Source of the DNA: JBGPIK01 sp041484845 | GTDB taxonomy: Bacteria; Desulfobacterota; Binatia; UBA9968 | Direction: 5' to 3' | DNA length: 31,022 nucleotides | Assembly (NCBI GenBank): GCA_041484845.1 | Contig: JBGPIK010000027.1 | Coordinates: forward strand, 1 to 31,022 | Part shown: in pieces, positions 22,572 through 29,512 of the stretch | Numbering within the stretch: the stretch's first letter is position 1 | Layout of the letters: the number at the start of each line of letters is the position of its first letter | Translations under genes and position numbers: made by a program | Notes under the pieces: generated by a model | Told to the model about the DNA's origin: nothing | The model's database searches: none | The model's input: only the letters and a program-made list of their open reading frames with translations

Positions 22572-22817
22572 ATGCGGGTTAAAATATTCGTATCGTTAAA
22601 GCGGGGAGTGCTGGACCCTCAGGGCAAGGCCATCGAGCGCTCGCTGCACACTTTGGGATATAGTGAAGTTCAAGATGTGCGCATGGGAAAATATCTCGAG
22701 CTCGATCTCGATGCGACCACGGCTGAATCGGCCGAGGCTCGCATTCGTGAGATGTGCGACCAACTGCTCGCCAACCCCGTGATTGAAGATTACCGATATG
22801 AGATTAGCGATGAGTAA
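22572..22817 (+). CDS. purS: Phosphoribosylformylglycinamidine synthase subunit PurS
   Basis: This 81-residue protein is the small bridging subunit of the three-part FGAM synthase (PurS, PurQ, PurL). It opens with MRVKIFVSLKRGVLDPQGKAIERSLHTLGY and carries the VRMGKYLELDL strand typical of PurS. It lets the PurQ glutaminase pass ammonia to PurL. ATG 22572 follows GAAGAGCAGAG. It lies directly after purB, with no purC between them, unlike the Bacillus-type order purB-purC-purS. Confidence 0.95.
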   Translation: MRVKIFVSLKRGVLDPQGKAIERSLHTLGYSEVQDVRMGKYLELDLDATTAESAEARIREMCDQLLANPVIEDYRYEISDE

Positions 22818-22858
22818 TGAGGACTGAGATTTAAAACTCAGCACTTAGCACTGAGAAC
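22812..22858 (+). repeat. Period-7 hairpin in the purS-purQ gap
   Basis: Units GAGTAAT, GAGGACT, GAGATTT on the left face CTCAGCA, CTTAGCA, CTGAGAA on the right, with a short A/T loop. The innermost pairing is CTGAG with CTCAG. It starts at the last codons of purS and ends 5 bp before the purQ ATG, so it could affect purQ translation or mRNA processing. Confidence 0.55.
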
Positions 22859-22863
22859 TAACT

Positions 22864-23574
22864 ATGCGTTGGGGCGTGATCGTTTTTCCGGGTTCATGCG
22901 ATGATCAGGATGTCTTTGACTGCTTGAAGCGCGACCTCGGACAGAAGGTAAAGTTCCTCTGGCACAAAGACGAGCTGGCAGGCCATTATGATTGCCTCGT
23001 TTTGCCGGGCGGATTCTCCTATGGAGACTATTTGCGCTGCGGCGCGGTAGCGCGGTTTTCTCCGATCATGCGTGGAGTGGTGAAGTTCGCGCAAAGCGGC
23101 GGGTTGGTTCTCGGCATTTGCAATGGATTTCAGATCTTGTGCGAATCGGGGCTTTTGCCGGGCGCACTGGTGCGCAACGCCGGTCTTCAGTTCGTTTGCC
23201 AGCCGGTCTGGCTCCGGGTGGAGGAAAGCGATACGCCGTTTACTCGCGAGACAAAAAAAGGCCAGTTGCTCAAGCTTCCGGTCAAGCACGGCGAGGGCTG
23301 TTACTTTGCCGATCCGGAAACTCTTGAGCGTTTGCGTAAGAACCGCCAGATCCTGCTCCGTTACGTCGACGCGAAGGGCAAGCCTTCGCCCGCCGCCAAT
23401 CCCAATGGTTCGTTGGATAACATCGCGGGAATCTGCAACGTAAACCGCAATGTCTTTGGCCTGATGCCCCATCCGGAGGACGCTTGTAATCAATTGTTGG
23501 GCAGTGAAGACGGCCGGAAAATATTTTCGTCGGTTGTCGCCGCCTGTGCCGATAGAGAAGCACAGCATGCATGA
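22864..23574 (+). CDS. purQ: Phosphoribosylformylglycinamidine synthase, glutaminase subunit PurQ
   Basis: This 236-residue class I glutamine amidotransferase supplies ammonia to PurL. It begins MRWGVIVFPGSCDDQD. The nucleophile Cys is in GICNGFQIL (near residue 86), and the catalytic His-Glu is in LMPHPEDA (near 205). LPGGFSYGDYLRCGA near 45 is also typical. Length is slightly above the usual 220-230. Its end overlaps the purL start by 8 bp, suggesting coupled translation. Confidence 0.97.
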   Translation: MRWGVIVFPGSCDDQDVFDCLKRDLGQKVKFLWHKDELAGHYDCLVLPGGFSYGDYLRCGAVARFSPIMRGVVKFAQSGGLVLGICNGFQILCESGLLPGALVRNAGLQFVCQPVWLRVEESDTPFTRETKKGQLLKLPVKHGEGCYFADPETLERLRKNRQILLRYVDAKGKPSPAANPNGSLDNIAGICNVNRNVFGLMPHPEDACNQLLGSEDGRKIFSSVVAACADREAQHA

Positions 23575-25801
23575 CAACCCATCGCCGGCTTTAAACCAGC
23601 CGGTTGTGACTCCCGAGCTTGTCGCGAGCCACGGTTTGACGCCGGTAGAATATCAAAAAATCGTCACGATTCTCGGGCGCGAGCCCAATTATACCGAGCT
23701 CGGGGTTTTTTCAGTGATGTGGTCGGAGCACTGTAGCTATAAGAGTTCGCGTCTTTACCTCAAAAAGCTGCCGACCGAAGGGCCGTATGTGCTCCAGGGG
23801 CCGGGTGAAAACGCGGGTGTCGTGGACATCGGCGATGGCCTGGCCGTCGCTTTCAAAATGGAAAGTCATAATCATCCATCTTTTATTGAGCCCTACCAAG
23901 GCGCCGCAACCGGTGTCGGCGGTATTTTGCGGGATATTTTTACCATGGGTGCTCGGCCGATCGCCTCGCTTAACTCATTGCGCTTCGGCAGCATCGATCA
24001 CCCGCGCACGCCGTATCTCTTGTCGGGTGTCGTTGCCGGGATCGGCGGCTACGGGAACTGCATCGGCGTGCCGACCATAGGCGGTGAGGTTTACTTCGAC
24101 GAATGCTACAACGCGAATATTCTCGTCAATGCTTTTTCTCTGGGAGTCGCTAAGAAGAAGCGCATCTTTACGGGAATAGCGAAAGGCATCGGCAATCCGG
24201 TGATTTATGTCGGTTCCAAAACCGGACGTGACGGAATTCACGGCGCGACCATGGCGTCGGAGTCCTTTTCCGAAGAAAAGGAACAACGGCGACCGACGGT
24301 CCAAGTCGGCGACCCGTTCACAGAGAAATTGCTTTTGGAAGCTTGTCTGGAGCTGATGGAGAAAGATTATATCGTCGGTATTCAAGACATGGGCGCCGCC
24401 GGTCTCACCAGCTCGTCCTCGGAAATGGCTGGACGAGGGGGCACCGGTATTGAGCTCGACCTTGGGCGCGTGCCACTGCGCGAAACGGGGATGAGCCCCT
24501 ACGAGATTCTGCTCTCAGAGTCGCAGGAGCGGATGCTTCTGGTCGCCAGGAAAGGCACGGCGGATGAGATAAAGCGCATTTTTGAAAAATGGGATCTTGA
24601 CGCGGTGGTGATCGGCCAGGTGACGGGGGATCAGCAATTCCGGACATTTTTCGGCGGCGTGGAGGTCACACGCATACCGATACGCGCGCTGACTAAAGAT
24701 GCGCCGGTATATCAGCGGCCCGCGTCGCGTCCAACCCATCAGGACCACGTGCAACAACTGGATTTAAAAGTCGTGACGGAGCCTCGGGATCTCGGCGCCA
24801 CGCTCAAATTACTCCTCGGCTCGCCCAATATTGCCTCGAAAGAGTGGGTCTACCGACAATACGACTATTACGTGCGGAGCAATACGGTTGTGGCGCCGGG
24901 AGCCGATGCGGCGGTGATCCGCGTCAAAGGGACCCACAAGGGCATCGCCCTGACCGTCGACGGGAACAGCCGCTACTGTTTTCTCGATCCCTATGTAGGC
25001 GGCGCCCTGGCGGTGGCGGAAGCAGCGCGAAATCTTGCTTGCGTCGGGGCACGCCCCATTGGGCTCACCGACTGCCTTAATTTCGGCAGTCCGGAAAACC
25101 CCGAAGTCATGTGGCAGTTCGCCCAAGTGATTCAAGGTATGCGCGATGCGTGCATCGCGCTCAATGTCCCGGTTGTGAGCGGCAACGTTAGTTTCTATAA
25201 TGAAACTGACGGAGTGCCGATTTATCCGACGCCGACGGTGGGCATGGTTGGGCTACTCAACAACGTCGAGCGGACCCTAACCCCATGGTTTAAGACCGGC
25301 GGTGATATGGTTGTCCTGCTCGGTCGCACGCGAGAGGAACTGGGCGGGAGCGAATATCTCAAAACGGTTCATGGAATCGTGAAAGGAACTCCGCCGTGGA
25401 TCGATCTCAAGCTCGAGCAGGCAGTCCATAACTGTTGCATCGAGGCGATCGACCGGGAAATTCTTCGTTCGGCGCACGATATTTCCGCGGGCGGCTTGGC
25501 CGTGACGCTGGCCGAGTGTTGCGTCAGCGGTCCGGAAAAGGCTTTGGGCGTGCGTATTGAAACGCGCGAGATGATTCGCGCGGACGCTTTGCTTTTCAGC
25601 GAATCACAATCGCGAATTATTGTTTCGGTGGCGGAGAAAGACGTGACTCAGCTGCAAGAAATCGCTTCCCGGCATAATGTTCCTACGCAGGTTATAGGGT
25701 CGGTGGGCGGAACCCGCTTGATGATTCAGCCGCTCCTCCAACTGCCGGTCGATGAGCTACGGAGCATCTGGTCATCGGGCTTAACCGCGCGGCTTAAATA
25801 G
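23567..25801 (+). CDS. purL: Phosphoribosylformylglycinamidine synthase, large subunit PurL
   Basis: This 744-residue protein is the short Bacillus-type PurL, matching the presence of separate PurS and PurQ. It converts FGAR, ATP and ammonia to FGAM. The N-terminal MWSEHCSYKSSRLYLKKLPT (near residue 50), FKMESHNHPSFIEPYQGAATGVGGI with the catalytic His (near 95), and GIQDMGAAGLTSSSSEMAGRG (near 270) are present. The second half repeats the fold with GNVSFYNET and SAHDISAGGLAVTLAE. I chose ATG 23567, overlapping the purQ stop, over the earlier in-frame start at 23504. Confidence 0.97.
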   Translation: MHDNPSPALNQPVVTPELVASHGLTPVEYQKIVTILGREPNYTELGVFSVMWSEHCSYKSSRLYLKKLPTEGPYVLQGPGENAGVVDIGDGLAVAFKMESHNHPSFIEPYQGAATGVGGILRDIFTMGARPIASLNSLRFGSIDHPRTPYLLSGVVAGIGGYGNCIGVPTIGGEVYFDECYNANILVNAFSLGVAKKKRIFTGIAKGIGNPVIYVGSKTGRDGIHGATMASESFSEEKEQRRPTVQVGDPFTEKLLLEACLELMEKDYIVGIQDMGAAGLTSSSSEMAGRGGTGIELDLGRVPLRETGMSPYEILLSESQERMLLVARKGTADEIKRIFEKWDLDAVVIGQVTGDQQFRTFFGGVEVTRIPIRALTKDAPVYQRPASRPTHQDHVQQLDLKVVTEPRDLGATLKLLLGSPNIASKEWVYRQYDYYVRSNTVVAPGADAAVIRVKGTHKGIALTVDGNSRYCFLDPYVGGALAVAEAARNLACVGARPIGLTDCLNFGSPENPEVMWQFAQVIQGMRDACIALNVPVVSGNVSFYNETDGVPIYPTPTVGMVGLLNNVERTLTPWFKTGGDMVVLLGRTREELGGSEYLKTVHGIVKGTPPWIDLKLEQAVHNCCIEAIDREILRSAHDISAGGLAVTLAECCVSGPEKALGVRIETREMIRADALLFSESQSRIIVSVAEKDVTQLQEIASRHNVPTQVIGSVGGTRLMIQPLLQLPVDELRSIWSSGLTARLK

Positions 25802-25805
25802 AAAG

Positions 25806-27236
25806 TTGCCCGTGTTCGATAAGTTCCACGAAGAATGCGCCGTCATGGGTGTTTACGGCCATCCCGAGGCGGCCAATATGGTTTACTTGGGACTCTATGC
25901 CCTGCAGCACCGCGGGCAAGAGTCGTGCGGCATCGTTTCGTCCGACGGCAAGGGACTCATTTCGCATCGGCAAATGGGACTCGTTGCCGACGTCTTCAAA
26001 GAAGATGTCATCAAGCATTTGGAGGGAACGAGCGCGATCGGCCACAACCGGTACTCTACCCAGGGACAAAGTCATCTTAAAAACGCTCAGCCGTTTGTGG
26101 TTGAGTATTCTCAAGGACCCATCGCCATCTCGCACAACGGCAATCTAGTTAATGGCGAGCTGCTGCGGGAGGAATTGGAACAGGCCGGGTCGATCTTTCA
26201 GTCCACTACCGATACCGAAGTCATCATTCATCTCATCGCCACGTCCAAAGAATCGACGCTCATGGGACGGATCATCGAAGCGCTGAGCCGCGTTCGCGGC
26301 GCCTATTCTTTGCTGTTTCTGACCCTCGATCGCATGATCGCCGCGCGCGACCCGTTCGGCTTTCGCCCCCTGGTTATAGGAAAATTTCGTGAAGGCAAAA
26401 ATCGCGGCTCCTATGTAGCGGCTTCGGAAACTTGCGCCCTCGATCTTATCGAGGCGGAGTATGTGCGCGATGTGGAGCCGGGGGAAATTGTCACGTTCGG
26501 TCCCGATCGCATGGAATCGTTAAAGCCGTTTCCACCGGCGCCTCAGTCCAAGTGCATCTTTGAGTATATCTACTTCGCGCGACCCGACAGCAGTCTTTTC
26601 GGGCACAATGTTTATCAGGTGCGCAAAGCCTTAGGCCGCCAGCTCGCTAAGGAGAGTGGGGTGGAGGCGGATCTGGTTTCGCCGGTTCCGGACTCCGGTG
26701 TTCCCGCGGCGATGGGTTATTCGGAGGAGTCGGGAATCCCGTTAGAGTTCGGTCTGATCCGCAATCACTATGTCGGACGAACCTTCATCGAGCCGCAGCA
26801 ATCAATTCGCCACTTCGGCGTCAAGATTAAACTGAATGCGCAGCGTGAAGTGCTCAACGGCAAACGTGTGATCGTGGTCGATGACTCGATCGTGCGCGGG
26901 ACCACGAGCCGGAAAATTATCCGTATGCTTCGTGACGCCGGCGCTAAGGAAGTGCACATGCGCATCAGCTCGCCGGCTACGGTCAGCCCATGCTATTACG
27001 GCATCGATACGCCGACCCGCACCGAGCTCATCGCCTCTTCCCATTCCGTGGAGGAAATCCGCCGACACATCGACGCGGATACCCTGGCCTACCTTAGCAA
27101 CGATGGAATGTATGTGTACTTCAAGGGGCAGAAGCAGGGTTTTTGCGATGCCTGCTTTACCGGCAATTACCCCGTTCACTTCGAGGACGAGGGCCACACC
27201 CGGCAGCTGCACTTATTTGAAGCGCTCAACCGCTAA
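25806..27236 (+). CDS. purF: Amidophosphoribosyltransferase (glutamine PRPP amidotransferase)
   Basis: This 476-residue enzyme makes phosphoribosylamine from PRPP and glutamine, the first committed purine step. The start is a TTG at 25806 (or GTG at 25812), 4 bp after purL. Cys11 in HEECAVMGVYG is the expected nucleophile, unmasked by removing a propeptide of about 10 residues. The N-terminal glutaminase domain includes NRYSTQG and SHNGNLVN. The PRPP loop VIVVDDSIVRGTTS lies near residue 355. Cysteines in SKCIFEY, SPCYYG and GFCDACF fit the 4Fe-4S ligands of the Bacillus-type enzyme. It ends the purine block. Confidence 0.96.
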   Translation: MPVFDKFHEECAVMGVYGHPEAANMVYLGLYALQHRGQESCGIVSSDGKGLISHRQMGLVADVFKEDVIKHLEGTSAIGHNRYSTQGQSHLKNAQPFVVEYSQGPIAISHNGNLVNGELLREELEQAGSIFQSTTDTEVIIHLIATSKESTLMGRIIEALSRVRGAYSLLFLTLDRMIAARDPFGFRPLVIGKFREGKNRGSYVAASETCALDLIEAEYVRDVEPGEIVTFGPDRMESLKPFPPAPQSKCIFEYIYFARPDSSLFGHNVYQVRKALGRQLAKESGVEADLVSPVPDSGVPAAMGYSEESGIPLEFGLIRNHYVGRTFIEPQQSIRHFGVKIKLNAQREVLNGKRVIVVDDSIVRGTTSRKIIRMLRDAGAKEVHMRISSPATVSPCYYGIDTPTRTELIASSHSVEEIRRHIDADTLAYLSNDGMYVYFKGQKQGFCDACFTGNYPVHFEDEGHTRQLHLFEALNR

Positions 27237-27649
27237 TCGCCTTGGAACGGCAAGTATGTCATTCGCTCGAAGCAGCAAACGCTACGTGGCGTTTCTCAGC
27301 AGAACGCAGTGCATTGCTTGGCGTAGACAGGCCAGGGACGCCGCGTCACGCGGTAGGACGTTCGGAGTGTGCGAGCATTCGTCCATGCAAGCCTGAAAGT
27401 TCCTGCGAATTGTTAAGTCGTAGATGGGTGACCCTCCCGGATGACCCTTGAGTGTCCAATAATTCACAGGGTGCCAGCTACAAGACGGGTAGCTACTATA
27501 CAACTTCGGATGTGACCCCTTCCGACCTTCCACCCCTTCCTAGCGCCATACATTACCTGGGAATAGCTGGCCGACTTTGCGGTGTCTCAAGTTGATGTAC
27601 TCAGTGTAGGACTTTGCCTCTCGACAATTTCAGACTATAATCGTGAACA
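27237..27649. other. 413-bp gap after purF
   Basis: I see no recognisable gene here. A short hairpin, AAACGC (27277-27282) with GCGTTT (27289-27294), and another, CCGCG with CGCGG (27341-27353), could be weak termination signals for the purine operon. Base composition and reading frames look non-coding, and a promoter for brnT lies at the right end. This gap marks the change from housekeeping genes to accessory DNA. Confidence 0.5.
27614..27641 (+). promoter_or_regulatory. Sigma-70-type promoter of brnT, apparently leaderless
   Basis: TTGCCT (27614-27619), a 16-bp spacer and a perfect TATAAT (27636-27641) lie so close to the brnT ATG at 27650 that transcription would begin at or within one or two bases of the start codon. 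No ribosome site fits in between, so the toxin would be translated from a leaderless message. Confidence 0.6.
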
Positions 27650-27949
27650 ATGAAACTTTGGTTCGAGTGGGATGCTAACAAGGCGAGAGCCAATTACAAA
27701 AAACACAAAGTCGGTTTTGAAGAAACGAAGACTGTATTTAACGCCCCGCTGCTCATTACGTTTCGCGACGGTGATCATTCAGGAGACGAAGAACGTTTTG
27801 TCAGCATTGGCGTGTCAGGCAGCAACAGGAATTTGCTCGTTGTTCACACGGAAGAAGAGATTATCAACGACATAGTCTCTATTCGCATAATTAGCTGCCG
27901 CAAGGCCACGGCAGCGGAACGGAGAACTTATGAAGAAGGCAAAAGTTAA
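27650..27949 (+). CDS. brnT: BrnT-family ribonuclease toxin
   Basis: This 99-residue protein matches BrnT (DUF497), a type II toxin with a RelE-like fold that cleaves RNA and halts translation. The hallmarks are the N-terminal FEWDANKARANYKKHKVGFEE, a central acidic loop with GDEERFVSIG, and the C-terminal RIISCRKATAAERRTYEEG (usually RIISARKAT-ER-YE). Length is normal. Its last 20 bases overlap the next gene, which is the probable antitoxin. Toxin-first order is usual for BrnTA. Confidence 0.9.
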   Translation: MKLWFEWDANKARANYKKHKVGFEETKTVFNAPLLITFRDGDHSGDEERFVSIGVSGSNRNLLVVHTEEEIINDIVSIRIISCRKATAAERRTYEEGKS

Positions 27950-28244
27950 TCAACCTATGTTGGCGATGGAGGACATGCGCCCTGAATATGATTTTCGCGG
28001 CGAGCAAGGCGTGCGCGGCAAATATTATCGAGCCTACCGACAGGGCCACACGGTTAAAATCCGTGAAGCCGATGGCACGGTAACAGTACAGCACTTTACA
28101 CTTGCCGACGGCGCCGTGATGCTCGAGCCAGATGTTCGCGCCTACTTTCCGAACTCGAAAGCGGTGAACAAAATCCTGCGGTCGATCATCGCCTTGGTGC
28201 CGAGCCGTGATAAACGGCGCACCAACGTTTCCAAAGGCCGCTGA
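27930..28244 (+). CDS. Probable antitoxin partner of BrnT (not classical BrnA)
   Basis: This 104-residue protein overlaps brnT by 20 bp and is surely co-expressed with it. It does not look like the usual BrnA antitoxin. It has an N-terminal MRPEYDFRGEQGVRGKYYRAYRQG motif (near residues 16-38), a middle strand-rich part (HTVKIREADGTVTVQHF), and a C-terminal VMLEPDVRAYFPNSKAVNKILRSIIAL that resembles a ribbon-helix-helix DNA-binding element. I know this type as a common small, unnamed protein found in TA-like loci. The antitoxin role is inferred from position and the RHH-like tail. A DNA-binding tail would allow autoregulation of the pair. Confidence 0.7.
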   Translation: MKKAKVNQPMLAMEDMRPEYDFRGEQGVRGKYYRAYRQGHTVKIREADGTVTVQHFTLADGAVMLEPDVRAYFPNSKAVNKILRSIIALVPSRDKRRTNVSKGR

Positions 28245-28309
28245 ACATTCCCCGTGTGCCAAAGCTTAAAGCCTCGCTCGGGACGTCGCCAAAATTGTAC
28301 TAATGCCCT

Positions 28310-28345
28310 TTGAGCATAGGTGTCACTTATTGAGCATAGGTGTCA
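28310..28345. repeat. Two direct copies of a 16-bp sequence
   Basis: TTGAGCATAGGTGTCA occurs at 28310-28325 and 28330-28345, identical and 20 bp apart. The second copy contains the stop codon of the truncated transposase that reads leftward into it. They are probably REP-like end sequences of that element. Confidence 0.7.
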
Positions 28346-28816
28346 GGCATTGCTTATTTGATATTTGCGCCGTTTCCCTTGTCGCAGCTGTGTGCATAGA
28401 TCCTCCAACTGCTTGCGCCGCTTGATGTCCTTTTCAAGCCCCTCTTCCAGCCGTTTCACCGCCAATGACATCGTGCTCTGGTCGCGCCCCATATACTTCG
28501 CCGCCTCCGTTATGCCGATCCCGCCGACGTCCCCCGCCACATACGCCGCCTCGCCTCGTAACCGGCTGCCGACCCGTCCACGCCCTTTGGTTAAAATCAC
28601 TGCGACGCTGAGTCCCGCCCCACGCGCGATTTCCTGGAGAATCTCCGCCATCGTGATCTTTACCGGCCGGGTTTCCTCTTGGTCGTCGATTGCACGATGG
28701 ACGACCTCGACAAATTCATCACCACCCAAATACTGCTGCTCTTTGACTTCGTAATACTCTTCCTGATGTCCCCCCTCTAATCCTTCGCGGAGAAACCGCT
28801 GGTAGGAGTCAGGGTG
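28343..28816 (-). pseudogene. C-terminal remnant of a REP-associated tyrosine transposase
   Basis: An open frame from 28816 to a stop at 28343 encodes only the C-terminal part of a RAYT. The stretch SYQRFLREG, then GHQEEYYEV and YLGGDEF, aligns with YKKFIRDG, GHREEYYEV and FLGDQEF of the intact RAYT at 29513. It continues through a DnaA-C-like helix-turn-helix (ITEAAKYMGRDQSTMSLAVKRLE). The HUH nuclease half is missing, and a stop (TAG at 28817-28819) precedes the homologous part. Just upstream, GGGTCAGACCTTTACACC (from 28820) looks like a RAYT-flanking end. This is an internally deleted, non-autonomous derivative from a different subfamily, since protein identity to the intact copy is only partial. 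Translation from TTG 28729 is conceivable. Confidence 0.75.
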
Positions 28817-28881
28817 CTAGGGTCAGACCTTTACACCTTGATTCTTGACTCGTCGCGTTTGTAATCAGTACTCTTTCATTC

Positions 28882-29160
28882 TCAACAAAAAACATACGAC
28901 TTCAGCTCCACGGCGACGCCGAATCGACCATGGCGTGGCTCGACCCTTATCACGCGCGCCTCGCACTGGAGGGTCTCGTCTTCGAAATTTAGGAAAAGCC
29001 GGATCGTGTCTTCGATCGAGTGCGCGCTCTCGGTCTCAAAGAAAATTCCCGATGTGCTGATATCGCGCGTGGTACCGATCCCCTCGTTCAATTGCACAGC
29101 CAGACTGAGCTTATAGCGTTCGCCCCTCCGTCTCTCCTGGAAACCGACAGCTCCTTCCAC
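28882..29160 (-). CDS. Small PilZ-domain protein
   Basis: This 92-residue protein is essentially one PilZ domain, a cyclic di-GMP receptor. ERRRGERYKL near residue 9 supplies the RxxxR binding motif and RDISTSGIFFET near 32 the D/NxSxxG motif; both are intact. The start is a GTG at 29160 with GGTGAG upstream. As a stand-alone domain it probably modulates a partner, such as motility or polysaccharide machinery, that is not in this window. It stands alone in the accessory region. Confidence 0.85.
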   Translation of the reverse strand: MEGAVGFQERRRGERYKLSLAVQLNEGIGTTRDISTSGIFFETESAHSIEDTIRLFLNFEDETLQCEARVIRVEPRHGRFGVAVELKSYVFC

Positions 29161-29217
29161 AGTTCAGCTCACCGTTCGGCTTACTCTGCCAATGAGCCCC
29201 GGTGAAAACGATTGATC

Positions 29218-29262
29218 GGAAGATATATTTTCCCTACCTTTCGATATATATGGAAAGGTAGG
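29218..29262. promoter_or_regulatory. Two adjacent AT-centred palindromes upstream of the PilZ gene
   Basis: GGAAGATATATTTTCC (29218-29233) is a palindrome with one mismatched pair. It is followed directly by CCTACCTTTC (29233-29242), a 10-base GATATATATG centre and GAAAGGTAGG (29253-29262), a perfect 10-bp inverted repeat. They lie 58-102 bp upstream of the PilZ start and could be operator sites; a cruciform or element end is also possible. Confidence 0.45.
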
Positions 29263-29273
29263 AACTGAAGAAT

Positions 29274-29350
29274 GGAGTATTGGAGTGTTGGACTGACTGT
29301 TAGAGTGATGGAGCGGTGGAGTACAGTACTCCGAGACTCCAGCACGCCAG
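29274..29350. repeat. GGAGTNNT-unit hairpin, degenerate copy
   Basis: GGAGTATT and GGAGTGTT, then degenerate units and GGAGCGGT, lead into GGAGTACAGTACTCC, followed by inverted units ending near CCAGCACGCCAG. It has the same 8-bp unit as the hairpin at 16065 but is more decayed. It lies between the PilZ gene and the LuxR remnant. Confidence 0.6.
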
Positions 29351-29363
29351 TCGCGTAGCTCTT

Positions 29364-29486
29364 TTACACGAGCCCCTTTTCCTGGGCGTAGCGGGCGAGC
29401 TTTGTGTGGCTATCGACGCCGAGCTTCTGATAGATGTTGTGGAGATGGATCTTGACCGTTCCCTCGCTGATGAAGAGTTTCGTCAG
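29364..29486 (-). pseudogene. C-terminal fragment of a LuxR/NarL-type regulator
   Basis: The last 40 codons of a LuxR-type helix-turn-helix remain: LTKLFISEGTVKIHLHNIYQ then KLGVDSHTKLARYA and a stop at 29364-29366. SEGTVKIHLHNIYQKLGV is the recognition-helix signature of NarL/FixJ-family response regulators. Upstream the frame loses similarity about 10 bases before the RAYT terminal sequence, and no receiver domain exists on the other side of the element. A transposon-linked deletion has removed the rest of the gene. Confidence 0.8.
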
Positions 29487-29512
29487 CCAGTACCAGGGAC
29501 AGGCCTTGCAAT

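Noticed and set aside
22894..23577. 227-codon leftward frame opposite purQ
   Set aside because: It is antisense to an intact purQ and lacks any family motif.
27282..27533. 83-codon leftward frame after purF
   Set aside because: No recognisable domain or convincing ribosome site; I could not link it to a known protein family.
28310..28345. Start of a CRISPR array
   Set aside because: Only two 16-bp copies separated by 4 bp, with no spacers of CRISPR length and no cas genes; it fits the end of a RAYT-type element.
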